Assembly: GCF_010095445.2 (NCBI RefSeq)
Contig: NZ_WFGV02000001.1
Location: 237,984-301,983, forward strand
DNA length: 64,000 bases
DNA from: Pseudomonas sp. TNT3
Lineage (GTDB): Bacteria; Pseudomonadota; Gammaproteobacteria; Pseudomonadales; Pseudomonadaceae
Direction of reading: 5' to 3'
Positions 1-8,128 of the stretch are shown piece after piece. Position 1 is the first letter of the stretch. Each line of letters begins with the position of its first letter. Under the pieces are notes generated by a model. That model was not told where the DNA came from and did no database searches. It saw nothing but the letters and a program-made list of their open reading frames with translations. Position numbers and translations under genes: made by a program.

Positions 1-160
1 GGCGCAGACGACGCGCCTCTTGTTGCAGATACCGCTTGCGGGCCAGGATCGGCGCCGCCACGTTAAGGGCCAGTACCGCCAGGCAGATGCCATAGGCCGA
101 CCAGACATACAGGCCATGATGGCCCATGGCGATGAAGTCGCCGAATGAAGCAAAACTCAT
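1..160 (-). CDS. ccmD: CcmD, heme exporter small subunit (3' end cut by window)
   Basis: A short inner-membrane protein of the cytochrome c maturation system that helps release heme-loaded CcmE from the CcmABC transporter. The visible part starts [16 protein letters not shown], has one hydrophobic membrane segment (about residues 15-37) and then a basic tail ([14 protein letters not shown]). This is the usual CcmD layout. Its ATG overlaps the ccmC stop as ATGA (157-160), which indicates translational coupling. The stop lies beyond the window. The call is secure because of the ccmABC context. Confidence 0.9.
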   Translation of the reverse strand, partial: MSFASFGDFIAMGHHGLYVWSAYGICLAVLALNVAAPILARKRYLQQEARRLR

Positions 161-912
161 CGAGCGGCCTCCAGGCTGTTCTGCACTTCGGCCTTTACCC
201 AACTGGCGCGGGATTCGCGCTTGAGCACTTCAAGGCGCATGCGCAGCAACAGCACCGCGCCGAAGAAACAGTAGAAACCCAGCACCGTCAGCAGCAGCGG
301 CAGCCACATTTCAGCGGGCATCGCCGGTTTTTCAGTGAGCGTAAAGGTCGCGCCCTGGTGCAGGGTGTTCCACCACTCCACCGAGTACTTGATGATCGGA
401 ATGTTGATCACGCCGACAATCGCCAACACCGCACACGCCTTGGCGGCACTGTCACGATTGCTGATGGCATTGCCCAGCGCAATGAGACCGAAGTACAGAA
501 ACAGCAGAATAAGCATCGACGTAAGTCGTGCATCCCAGACCCACCACGACCCCCAGGTCGGTTTACCCCAGATCGCGCCGGTGACCAGCGCCACGGCGGT
601 CATCCAGGCACCGATGGGCGCGGCGCATTGCAGGGCAACGTCGGCCAGTTTCATCTTCCAGACCAGCCCGACGATACCGCACACAGCCAGCATCACGTAG
701 ACGGACTGGGCCAGCATGGCGGCCGGGACGTGGATGTAGATGATGCGAAAGCTGTTGCCTTGCTGATAGTCAGGCGGCGCAAAGGCGAGGCCCCACACGA
801 CGCCGACGCCGGTCAGCAGCAACGCCGCGACGCTCAGCCACGGCAGCATTTTGCCGCTGATGCCGTAGAACCATTTGGGTGAGCCGAGCTTATGAAACCA
901 GGTCCAGTTCAT
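157..912 (-). CDS. ccmC: CcmC, heme-handling membrane protein
   Basis: Inner-membrane protein that presents heme to the periplasmic chaperone CcmE. It has six hydrophobic stretches. The periplasmic tryptophan-rich WWD signature is visible as [18 protein letters not shown], near residue 115 from the chosen start. I take the ATG at 912 ([14 protein letters not shown]), which gives the usual family N-terminus and 251 residues. GTG and ATG codons at 927 and 924 would add five or four residues and have no better ribosome binding site. Its stop overlaps ccmD. The order ccmA-B-C-D on the minus strand is the standard operon. Confidence 0.95.
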   Translation of the reverse strand: MNWTWFHKLGSPKWFYGISGKMLPWLSVAALLLTGVGVVWGLAFAPPDYQQGNSFRIIYIHVPAAMLAQSVYVMLAVCGIVGLVWKMKLADVALQCAAPIGAWMTAVALVTGAIWGKPTWGSWWVWDARLTSMLILLFLYFGLIALGNAISNRDSAAKACAVLAIVGVINIPIIKYSVEWWNTLHQGATFTLTEKPAMPAEMWLPLLLTVLGFYCFFGAVLLLRMRLEVLKRESRASWVKAEVQNSLEAAR

Positions 913-931
913 TACTGTTTCCATCACGGTT

Positions 932-953
932 GCTGCTCGCCATCACGAGCAGC
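932..953. repeat. Hairpin between ccmB and ccmC
   Basis: A perfect 8-bp inverted repeat (GCTGCTCG / CGAGCAGC, 6-nt loop) in the 78-nt gap between ccmB and ccmC. No T-run follows it. It could be an RNA processing or stability element inside the ccm transcript. Function is inferred only. Confidence 0.4.
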
Positions 954-990
954 CAAGGGTCTTTACTGATCAATTTCTGACCAGACCTCA

Positions 991-1659
991 TTATTCGCCG
1001 ACGCTGATCTTCAGGCCAGCAGCTATTGCAAAGGGTGTCAGTGTTATCGCCAGGGCGGTCAGGCTACCAAGCCACAAGAGATAACCGGTCGCCGGCATGC
1101 CCTGCAGTGCCGCCTGCAAAGCGCCACTGCCAAGAATCAATACCGGGATGTACAGCGGAAGAATCAGCAGCGCCAGCAACAGGCCGCCACGCTTGAGTCC
1201 CACGGTCAACGCTGCGCCCACCGCACCGAGCAGGCTCAGTACCGGTGTACCCAGCAATAAAGAAAGCAGCAACACGGGCAGACAGGCGGCAGGCAAACCG
1301 AGCATCAACGCCAGCAATGGCGCGAGCAATACCAGTGCCAGGCCAGAGAACGCCCAGTGTGCCAGCACCTTGGCCAAAACCAGAAGAGGCAGGGGGTGCG
1401 ACGAAAGGACCCACTGCTCAAGCGAACCGTCTTCGAAATCACTGCGGAAAAGCCCGTCCAGCGAGAGCAAAACCGATAAAAGGGCCGCTACCCAGACCAG
1501 TCCCGGAGACAAGGTTTGCAACAATTGAGACTCGGGTCCGACCGCCAAAGGGAACAGCGCAACGACGATTGCAAAGAAAACCAACGGATTGGCCAACTCC
1601 GCAGGGCGGCGAAACAGCAAACGGGCTTCGCGGGCCACCAACAGGCCGAAAACACTCAT
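991..1659 (-). CDS. ccmB: CcmB, heme exporter membrane subunit
   Basis: Membrane subunit of the CcmAB ABC transporter used in cytochrome c maturation. The 222-residue product starts [19 protein letters not shown], which is the typical CcmB N-terminus, and has about six hydrophobic segments. The ATG at 1659 is preferred over an upstream TTG (1668) because it overlaps the ccmA stop as ATGA (1656-1659), the coupling expected in this operon. Confidence 0.95.
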   Translation of the reverse strand: MSVFGLLVAREARLLFRRPAELANPLVFFAIVVALFPLAVGPESQLLQTLSPGLVWVAALLSVLLSLDGLFRSDFEDGSLEQWVLSSHPLPLLVLAKVLAHWAFSGLALVLLAPLLALMLGLPAACLPVLLLSLLLGTPVLSLLGAVGAALTVGLKRGGLLLALLILPLYIPVLILGSGALQAALQGMPATGYLLWLGSLTALAITLTPFAIAAGLKISVGE

Positions 1660-2291
1660 ACGGCCCAATTCCCCAAGTCAATGTCGCGATAACCGGCCGG
1701 CATTCGGCTCAGTGTGTGGTGAGTTGTCAGCACCACCATGCCGCCGCGCTCACAGTGGGCAGCCAGGTGTTCTTCGAGTTGGGCCACGCCCTGTTTATCA
1801 AGCGCGGTGAAAGGCTCATCCAGAATCCACAGCGGCGGGCTGTCCAGGAACAACCGGGCCAGCGCCACGCGGCGTTGCTGGCCGGCGGACAGCGTATGGC
1901 AGGGAACGTCCTCGAAGCCGCGCAGCCCGACCGCGTCCAGTGCTTGCCAGATGGCGTCATGGGTAGCCGGCTGATGCAGCGCGCAAAGCCAGCTCAGGTT
2001 CTCTTCCGGCGTCAGCAGGTCCTTGATCCCGGCGGCATGGCCGATCCACAACAGGTTGCGCGCCAGCTCGTTGCGTTGTTCGTTGAGCGGCTGGCCGTTG
2101 AGCAACACTTGGCCGGCAGTCGGTTGCATCAAGCCCGAGAGCAGCCGCAGAAGACTGGTCTTGCCACTGCCGTTGGGGCCACTGATCTGCACCATTTCGC
2201 CACTGGCCAGTCTCAATTCGAGATTTTCGAAGAGCAGCCGAAGGTCTCGCTCACAGGCAAGGGCAACGGTTTGCAGGACAGGACTGGTCAA
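1656..2291 (-). CDS. ccmA: CcmA, ABC transporter ATPase for cytochrome c maturation
   Basis: ATP-binding subunit of the CcmABCD complex that drives release of holo-CcmE. It has a Walker A motif (GPNGSGKT, about residues 39-46), an ABC signature (LSAGQQRR) and a Walker B ([12 protein letters not shown]). The length of 211 residues is normal. It is the first gene of the minus-strand ccm operon, and its ATG at 2291 faces the divergent fliK-like gene across a 198-bp gap. Confidence 0.95.
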   Translation of the reverse strand: MTSPVLQTVALACERDLRLLFENLELRLASGEMVQISGPNGSGKTSLLRLLSGLMQPTAGQVLLNGQPLNEQRNELARNLLWIGHAAGIKDLLTPEENLSWLCALHQPATHDAIWQALDAVGLRGFEDVPCHTLSAGQQRRVALARLFLDSPPLWILDEPFTALDKQGVAQLEEHLAAHCERGGMVVLTTHHTLSRMPAGYRDIDLGNWAV

Positions 2292-2489
2292 GAGATTACG
2301 GGCCTTTACGGTTCAAGTCGGCGGTATTGCGGCCGCTAAAGAGAATGCAGGATAGATGCATTGGCGGCCCGTCATAGAGAGCTGGGTCAAACATTTGCAA
2401 TGTTTTCAGCGCCCCGAAGACGACGGGGCGGCATTATACATGCCATCTCCTACTCTAAAGAGTGCAATTTCCTCAGGTTGTGACCGCGT
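2292..2489. promoter_or_regulatory. Divergent intergenic region ccmA / fliK-like gene
   Basis: A 198-bp region between divergent genes. On the minus strand a TATAAT hexamer (2433-2438) is the best -10 candidate for the ccm operon, but the matching -35 (TCTTTA, 2456-2461) is poor. Just downstream a 7-bp hairpin (CGCCCCG 410-416 / CGGGGCG 424-430 within the 2400s) would sit early in the ccm leader. I see no clear promoter for the plus-strand gene. Confidence 0.35.
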
Positions 2490-4064
2490 ATGACAGGCGA
2501 AATGAACATCCTCCCGCTCCCGCAGAACTCCCCGGCGACTTCGCGTCCCCAAGGGTCCAGCGGCGAACTGCTGAAGCTGTTGACCCCCATGGAGGGTTTA
2601 ATCTCGGCCGGTCAATCCGCCAATGCCGAGGTGCTGTCGCTCAAACAGGCGGATCAGGCGTTTCAACTGCTGCTGAAGATCACCCTGGCCAACGGTCGCC
2701 AGACCACCCTTCAAGCTACCAGCGCACAGCCGTTGCCCCAGGGCAGCAACCTGGCGATTACCCAACCCTCGGCCGGCAATCTGGCCATCACGCTGCAACA
2801 GGCCATTGCCTCAAACGCTGCCAGCCTCACGCGCCTCGATACCGCGCAACTGCCGGCGGGCACCTTGTTGCAAGGTAAAGTCCTGACCTCCCAGGTGATG
2901 CCGCAGGTCCCTGGCCAGCCAACAGTGTTCCGTTCGATGGTGAGCCTGCTCAATACCGCGCTCAGCGGCAGCACCCTGAGCATCGATAGCCCGACGCCAT
3001 TGCGCATCGGGACGCTGTTGAGCGCCTTGGTTCAGGACAGCCAGACCCTGAAATTCGTCCCGCTGAGCAATCGCTCGGAGCAATTGGCGGTCACGCAACA
3101 ACTGGCCAGCCAAACGAGCCGGCAAGGCTCGCTCGATGGCCTGCTCAAACTGCTGCAGAACCTGCCGGATTCGGGGCAAACCTCCAGTGACCTGCGAGCG
3201 GCGGTGGATAAATTATTGGCTGGTCTCCCGGACATTCATCAATTGAGTAGCGCCAAAGGCCTGGCTTTGGCATTGGCCAATAGCGGCGTGTTCCTCGAGT
3301 CGAAACTGCTGACCGGGCAAAACCCGACACTCGCGCCCGACATGAAAGGCGATCTGCTCAGGCTTATCGCCCAACTCACTCCAGGCCTGGCGTCCAACAC
3401 CAATCTCAACGCGATTATCGCCGCCAATACCCTTGCCCAGGCGATGCCGAGCTTTGTGCGTAACGCCCTCGGCATGCTCGGCCAGGTCAGTGCCAAGCCG
3501 TCGCCGACCAGTTTCCCGGTGCCCGAACGCCTCCTGAAAAGCGGCGATGGCGAGGACGACCTCGAACACCTGCTGCGTCTGGCGGCGGCGGCGGTCTCGC
3601 GTTTGCAAAGCCATCAATTGTCGAGTCTGGAACAGACCGGTGTTACCGCCGATGGAAGGTTGATGAGTACCTGGCAGCTGGAGATTCCGATGCGCAACCT
3701 GCAGGACATCGTGCCGCTGCAAGTCAAATTCCAGCGCGAAGACGCCCCGGAGAAAGAGCAACCGAAAGAACGTCCCGAGGAGCGCCAGCCCAAGCAACAA
3801 CTCTGGCGCGTCGAGCTGGCGTTCGATATGGAGCCACTCGGGCCATTACAGGTCCAGGCACAGCTGATCAGTGGCAGCCTGTCCAGCCAGCTTTGGGCTG
3901 AGCGGCCCTACACCGCCAGCCTGATCGAAAACAATCTGGTCGCCCTGCGTAAACGTCTGCTGGACTCGGGGCTTAACGTCGGCGACATCGATTGCCACCT
4001 CGGCACACCCCCCCAAGGCCCCCAAACCCGTCTCGAACAACGCTGGGTCGACGAAAACGCATGA
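2490..4064 (+). CDS. FliK-type hook-length control protein (second copy, unlinked)
   Basis: A 524-residue protein with a long low-complexity, Gln/Ser/Leu-rich N-terminal part. It ends in a Flg_hook-type C-terminal domain (about 385-510) around LWRVELAFDMEPLGPLQVQ. FliK family members act as secreted molecular rulers and switch export specificity through the FlhB C-terminal domain. This gene is not in a flagellar operon. It is followed, with an ATGA overlap, by a free-standing FlhB C-terminal domain gene. The canonical fliK lies separately at 24755-26059. The start is uncertain: the ATG at 2502 (MNILPLPQ) has a weak AGGCGA upstream. Annotation pipelines often call such proteins simply flagellar hook-length control protein. 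Confidence 0.8.
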   Translation: MTGEMNILPLPQNSPATSRPQGSSGELLKLLTPMEGLISAGQSANAEVLSLKQADQAFQLLLKITLANGRQTTLQATSAQPLPQGSNLAITQPSAGNLAITLQQAIASNAASLTRLDTAQLPAGTLLQGKVLTSQVMPQVPGQPTVFRSMVSLLNTALSGSTLSIDSPTPLRIGTLLSALVQDSQTLKFVPLSNRSEQLAVTQQLASQTSRQGSLDGLLKLLQNLPDSGQTSSDLRAAVDKLLAGLPDIHQLSSAKGLALALANSGVFLESKLLTGQNPTLAPDMKGDLLRLIAQLTPGLASNTNLNAIIAANTLAQAMPSFVRNALGMLGQVSAKPSPTSFPVPERLLKSGDGEDDLEHLLRLAAAAVSRLQSHQLSSLEQTGVTADGRLMSTWQLEIPMRNLQDIVPLQVKFQREDAPEKEQPKERPEERQPKQQLWRVELAFDMEPLGPLQVQAQLISGSLSSQLWAERPYTASLIENNLVALRKRLLDSGLNVGDIDCHLGTPPQGPQTRLEQRWVDENA

Positions 4065-4390
4065 AAACCTCCACCGCCCCGCGCCAGGCCATCGCGCTCA
4101 AATACGACGGCACCCACGCCCCTACCCTCACGGCCAAAGGTGACGATGCACTGGCCGAGGCCATTTTGAAGCTTGCCCGTGACTATGAGGTGCCCATCTA
4201 CGAGAACGCCGAGCTGGTGAAGCTGCTGGCGCGGATGGAGTTGGGGGAAAGTATTCCGGAGGAGTTGTACCGCACGATCGCCGAGATCATTGCGTTTGCG
4301 TGGACGCTGAAGGGGAAGTTTCCGGCGGGCCACGATCCGGATGCGCCTGCGGTAGAGAAAGACATCACCGATCGCGGGGATGATTATTGA
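4061..4390 (+). CDS. Free-standing FlhB C-terminal-domain protein (EscU/YscU/FlhB family)
   Basis: A 109-residue soluble protein without membrane segments. Its core, ALKYDGTHAPTLTAKG, aligns by eye with the segment of full-length FlhB just after the NPTH self-cleavage site (ALKYDPDKGGAPMLVAKG in flhB at 19118-20257). It therefore corresponds to the FlhB-CC cleavage fragment alone, with no NPTH and no transmembrane half. Its ATG overlaps the stop of the FliK-type gene (ATGA, 4061-4064), so the two are co-translated. Free-standing FlhB-C proteins such as FlhX of epsilonproteobacteria are known, but the role in pseudomonads is unclear to me. Confidence 0.85.
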   Translation: MKTSTAPRQAIALKYDGTHAPTLTAKGDDALAEAILKLARDYEVPIYENAELVKLLARMELGESIPEELYRTIAEIIAFAWTLKGKFPAGHDPDAPAVEKDITDRGDDY

Positions 4391-4405
4391 TGGGGTGTGG
4401 CACAA

Positions 4406-4500
4406 AAAAGATCGCAGCCTCGTTTCACTCGACAGCTCCTACAAGGTGTACGCCATCTTCAATGCAGGAGCTGTCGAGTGAAACGAGGCTGCGATCTTTT
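4406..4500. repeat. REPIN-like perfect inverted repeat (class A)
   Basis: Two 35-bp arms, 4406-4440 and 4466-4500, are exact reverse complements around a 25-bp spacer. Each carries the core GCAGCCTCGTTTCACTCGAC. After the right arm the octamer GATCTTTT is iterated three times to about 4515. It lies between two convergent genes (FlhB-C domain and DUF2802) and can form a long hairpin that ends both transcripts. The same class recurs at 53597-53700 with one base changed in the core. Confidence 0.85.
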
Positions 4501-4514
4501 GATCTTTTGATCTT

Positions 4515-4907
4515 TCAGTTCTTGTGCAACTTGCTCATCAATTCCGCCTCAGCCTGGGTCAAGCCGCAGGATTGGGTCAGTTCATCGACGCTGGCCCCCA
4601 TTCCCACCAGGCGAGCTGCCTGAGCAAATGAGAGGCTCGAGGGGTCGCGCTGTTCGAGTGAAGCAAGCTTGTCCGGCAAGGGCCCGACCACCGCACGCAA
4701 TTCCTGCAGTTCCTGGCCCATGCGCACGTTACCGTCCTGGTAATTCTCAACACGCCGGATCAGGTCCTTGATGCGCTGATCGCGCAGCGCATCGCCCTGG
4801 ACCTGTTGCGCGGCGAGTTGCTTTTGCGCGCGAATGTAGGCCAGGAACATCGCCAGCGTGCCTGCCCAGAAAAGGAACAGGACAATGACCGCTACCTCAA
4901 GAATCAA
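4515..4907 (-). CDS. DUF2802 protein at the end of the che operon
   Basis: A 130-residue protein with an N-terminal membrane anchor (ILEVAVIVLFLFWAGTLAMF), a coiled-coil-prone middle and a C-terminal DUF2802 domain with a helix-turn-helix-like segment (SFAQAARLVGMGASVDELTQSCGLTQAEAEL). The only plausible start is TTG at 4907, directly after the cheW TGA stop with no gap. The gene follows cheW in many pseudomonads, so a link with chemotaxis is likely by context, but its function is unknown. Confidence 0.85.
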   Translation of the reverse strand: MILEVAVIVLFLFWAGTLAMFLAYIRAQKQLAAQQVQGDALRDQRIKDLIRRVENYQDGNVRMGQELQELRAVVGPLPDKLASLEQRDPSSLSFAQAARLVGMGASVDELTQSCGLTQAEAELMSKLHKN

Positions 4908-5393
4908 TCAGATGTTCTCCAGGTCCGACCATTCTTCTTCGCTCATCATCTTGTCGAGCTCGACCAGGATCAGCAGTTCGTTGTTCTTGTTGCACACGCC
5001 TTGAATGAACTTGGCGGACTCTTCATTACCAACATTCGGCGCGGTTTCGATTTCCGACTGACGCAGGTACACCACTTCGGCCACGCTATCGACCATGATC
5101 CCGACGACTTGCTTGTCGGCTTCAATAATAACGATACGGGTGTTGTCGCTGATCTCAGCGTTCATCAGGCCAAAGCGCTGACGGGTGTCGATCACGGTGA
5201 CCACGTTGCCGCGCAGGTTGATGATGCCGAGCACGTAGCTTGGAGCACCCGGTACCGGGGCGATTTCGGTGTAGCGCAGGACTTCCTGAACGCGCATCAC
5301 GTTGATGCCGTAGGTTTCATTGTCCAGCTTGAAGGTTACCCATTGCAGGATCGGATCTTCGGAACCCTTTGCAGCTGTTGCCTTGTCATTCAT
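4908..5393 (-). CDS. cheW: CheW chemotaxis coupling protein
   Basis: Couples CheA to chemoreceptors in the polar array. The single CheW domain spans about residues 12-150, with the typical segments LGIINLRGNVVTVIDTR and VVGIMVDSVAEVV. The length of 161 residues is normal. It is co-directional with parP, parC and motCD upstream and with a DUF2802 gene downstream, so it is probably at the promoter-distal end of the large che operon. Confidence 0.95.
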   Translation of the reverse strand: MNDKATAAKGSEDPILQWVTFKLDNETYGINVMRVQEVLRYTEIAPVPGAPSYVLGIINLRGNVVTVIDTRQRFGLMNAEISDNTRIVIIEADKQVVGIMVDSVAEVVYLRQSEIETAPNVGNEESAKFIQGVCNKNNELLILVELDKMMSEEEWSDLENI

Positions 5394-5467
5394 ACCCTGA
5401 CCCTCAAAAAACCGCCCTGGCGGTGTGTGTTCCGTGCAGCGGCCCTTGATGGACCGTCACCTGTTTG

Positions 5468-6343
5468 TTATGTCGGTTTGTGAGCGGGCTTTTTCCCGCC
5501 CATGTGCTTGGCTCCACCGCTGGCGATCAGTTCGGCCAGTTCGGAGACATCGAGCAACGCACACATGTGTTCAATCACTGTTCCGGCCAGCCAGGGGCGC
5601 TGGCCCCGGTTGCTGCGCCATTTGATTTCATTCGGGTCCAGGCGCAACGAGCGGCTGACCTGATGCACGGCCAGTCCCCATTCGTACCCCTGAACCGAAA
5701 TCACGTACTGCAGGCCCTGGCGGAAATCGTCGCGATAGCGGTCGGGCATCACCCAGCGTGCGGTGTCGAGAACCTTCAGGTTGCCGGCCTGGCTCGGCAA
5801 TATGCCGAGGAACCACTCCGGCTGACCGAACAGCGGTGTCAGCTCGTGACCTTCCAGCGAGTAAATCGAACCCAGGCACACCAGCGGCACGGCCAGTGTC
5901 AATCCGGCGACATCGAACAACAGGCATTCGAATGGCTCGGCAGCCCAAGACGGACGACCGCCGGACTCCACAGGCGGTGGCGTAATGCTGGGCGGCAGGT
6001 GGACGTCTACGACCGGCGGCACCAGGGTTTGTAGAAGCGGGGCGATGGTCGATACGGGTGCCAGAACCGGAGCCGGTGCTTCGACGACCATCACCGGCGC
6101 TTTTTTTACCTCTGGTTCGGAAACGGCAGTGGATGGCTGCGCATCGCGGGCCTGTTCTTCGAGCACGGCGGCCTGGAACTCATCCAGCGCAGCTTCAACC
6201 TCGACAGCTTCGACAACCTTGATGACGTCGGCGAGCGCTTCGACCTGCGCAGGCAACTCTTCGGTCGCATCCTGCAGCAAGCTGTCCAGATAGGACTGCA
6301 ATGCCATTTGCGGGCGCGACGTGAGCTTGACCGGCCGATTCAC
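5468..6343 (-). CDS. parP: ParP-like protein, CheW domain with long N-terminal linker
   Basis: A 291-residue protein. An acidic, then Pro/Val-rich low-complexity N-terminal half (about 1-150) precedes a CheW-like domain (about 155-285; FECLLFDVAGLTLAVPLVCLGSIY). It follows a ParA-type ATPase gene (parC). In Vibrio and other polarly flagellated bacteria ParP binds ParC and CheA and holds chemosensory arrays at the pole. I chose the GTG at 6343, which has a GGGGG run 7 nt upstream; a GTG at 6349 is alternative. The name follows gene order and domain layout. Confidence 0.8.
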   Translation of the reverse strand: MNRPVKLTSRPQMALQSYLDSLLQDATEELPAQVEALADVIKVVEAVEVEAALDEFQAAVLEEQARDAQPSTAVSEPEVKKAPVMVVEAPAPVLAPVSTIAPLLQTLVPPVVDVHLPPSITPPPVESGGRPSWAAEPFECLLFDVAGLTLAVPLVCLGSIYSLEGHELTPLFGQPEWFLGILPSQAGNLKVLDTARWVMPDRYRDDFRQGLQYVISVQGYEWGLAVHQVSRSLRLDPNEIKWRSNRGQRPWLAGTVIEHMCALLDVSELAELIASGGAKHMGGKKPAHKPT

Positions 6344-6387
6344 TGACACACCCCCACTGCGGCAGCTCCTACAGGGATTGGGTTCAT

Positions 6388-7176
6388 TCAGGCCACCGCC
6401 GGTACAAGTTGCTGCGCCAACAGGTGTTTGAGCAACGAGCGGTAAGCGAGAACACCGCGGCTCTTGCCGTCGAACTGTGAAGGCGTCAGGCCGGCACGGC
6501 TGGCGTCGCGCAAACGTGTATCGACCGGGATATAGCCTTGCCAGATTTCTTCCGGGTACATGTCGCGCAGCACGCGCAGGGTGCCAAGGGACGCCTGGGT
6601 GCGGCGATCGAACAAGGTCGGCACGATACTGAAAGGCAGCGGTTGTTTGCGTGAACGGTTGATCATCGCCAGGGTGTTGACCATGCGTTCAAGGCCTTTG
6701 ACGGCCAGATGCTCGGTCTGCACAGGAATCACCAATTGCTGGCTGGCAGCAAGGGCATTGACCATCAGCACACCCAGCAGCGGCGGGCTGTCGATCACGG
6801 CGTAATCAAAGTCCTGCCACAGCTGCGCCAGACTCTTGGCGATCACCAGGCCCAAACCACTCTGCCCCGGCGACTGACGCTCAAGGGTTGCCAGTGCGGT
6901 GCTTGAGGGCAACAGCGAAATGCTCTCATGGCTGGTCGGTAACAGCAGTTGCCCAGGCAACCCCGCCGGAACGCTGCCCTTGTGCAGGAACAGGTCGTAG
7001 CAGCTGTGTTCCAGGCTGTCGGGGTCGTAGCCGAAATAGCTGGTCATAGAGCCGTGGGGATCGAGATCGACCACGACCACGCGCTTGCCTGCCTCGGCCA
7101 GCAACCCGGCTAAAGCAATGGAGGAAGTGGTTTTACCAACACCACCCTTTTGATTGGCGACTGCCCAGACTCTCAT
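6388..7176 (-). CDS. parC: ParC-like ParA/MinD ATPase for polar placement of chemotaxis arrays
   Basis: A 262-residue ParA-family ATPase. The deviant Walker A reads KGGVGKTT (residues 10-17), and further motifs include VVVVDLDPHGS and AVIDSPPLLG. ParC proteins form a polar cap that recruits chemoreceptor clusters and segregates them at division. There is no ParB partner here, and the neighbours are parP, cheW and motCD, so chemotaxis localisation is far more likely than DNA partition. Confidence 0.85.
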   Translation of the reverse strand: MRVWAVANQKGGVGKTTSSIALAGLLAEAGKRVVVVDLDPHGSMTSYFGYDPDSLEHSCYDLFLHKGSVPAGLPGQLLLPTSHESISLLPSSTALATLERQSPGQSGLGLVIAKSLAQLWQDFDYAVIDSPPLLGVLMVNALAASQQLVIPVQTEHLAVKGLERMVNTLAMINRSRKQPLPFSIVPTLFDRRTQASLGTLRVLRDMYPEEIWQGYIPVDTRLRDASRAGLTPSQFDGKSRGVLAYRSLLKHLLAQQLVPAVA

Positions 7177-7219
7177 TCAGATTGTTCCTCCCGGCCGAAA
7201 ATGCCGACCGAGAAATAGC

Positions 7220-8113
7220 TCAGCGTATTAATGCGGGTGACGGAGAATTGACGGCGCTCTCTCGTCCCGGCGGCTTGACCGGTGCAGGTGCAGTTTGTGT
7301 GCCAGCCCGCTTCAATGCGGCATCCGGCTGTGCATTGGCGGTTCCGGTGCTGGTGAGGCTGCGACGTACATCAAGATTTCGTGAAACCACCAGGACCACG
7401 CGACGGTTGCGCGCACGCCCCTCTGCCGTAGCGTTGTTGGCCACCGGCTGGAATTCGCCATAACCCACCGAGGCCAGGCGACCCGGGTTCACACCCTGCA
7501 TCGCCAGCATGCGCACAATGCTCGCCGACCGAGCGGAAGACAGCTCCCAATTGGTCGGGTATTGCGCGGTGCGGATCGGTTGATCGTCGGTAAAGCCTTC
7601 AACATGAATCGGGTTATCGAACGGCTTCAGGATCACCCCGACCTTGTCGATGATGCTGAAGGCCACGTCGCTGGGCATGGCGTCGCCGCTGCCAAACAAC
7701 AGGCTGGAGTTGAGTTCGATCTCGATCCACAACTCGTTGCCACGCACGGTCATTTGATTGGAGCTGATCAGATCGCCGAACGCCGCACTGATGTCATCGG
7801 CGATGCTTTTGAGCGGATCGTTGGCGGCTTGAGCGATACCGGCGTCGACCTGCTCGCTGTCCTTGACCAGCGGCTTGGCCGGGGTCACTGACCTGGGCCG
7901 TTCATCGCCGATAGGGATGGGTTTCAGGGACCGGTCGGCGTCGTTAAAGACGCCGATCAACGCCTCGGAAATCACCTTGTACTTGCCTTCGTTAATTGAA
8001 GAGATCGAGTACATGACCACAAAGAACGCGAACAGCAACGTAATGAAGTCGGCGTAGGAAACGAGCCAGCGTTCATGGTTTACGTGTTCTTCAGGTTGTC
8101 GGCGACGAGCCAT
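7220..8113 (-). CDS. motD: MotD (MotB family) stator protein
   Basis: A 297-residue stator subunit. It has a short basic cytoplasmic N-terminus, then one membrane segment with the proton-binding aspartate in YADFITLLF (D22), and an OmpA-like peptidoglycan-binding domain (about 140-255; HVEGFTDDQPI...NWELSSARS). It pairs with MotC just upstream in the transcript. Pseudomonas has two stator sets; MotCD is the set encoded inside the che operon. The C-terminal tail is extended and Ala/Pro-rich. Confidence 0.93.
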   Translation of the reverse strand: MARRRQPEEHVNHERWLVSYADFITLLFAFFVVMYSISSINEGKYKVISEALIGVFNDADRSLKPIPIGDERPRSVTPAKPLVKDSEQVDAGIAQAANDPLKSIADDISAAFGDLISSNQMTVRGNELWIEIELNSSLLFGSGDAMPSDVAFSIIDKVGVILKPFDNPIHVEGFTDDQPIRTAQYPTNWELSSARSASIVRMLAMQGVNPGRLASVGYGEFQPVANNATAEGRARNRRVVLVVSRNLDVRRSLTSTGTANAQPDAALKRAGTQTAPAPVKPPGRESAVNSPSPALIR

Positions 8114-8128
8114 CGTCCATGTCTCCCA

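Noticed and set aside
145..882. Long plus-strand open frame opposite ccmC
   Set aside because: It mirrors the ccmC reading frame in GC-rich DNA, has no domain or ribosome site, and ccmC is certain.
6350..6387. GCAGCTCCTACAGG between parP and parC as a REP element
   Set aside because: It matches the tip of class A arms but is a single short unit without a partner. It may be a relic.
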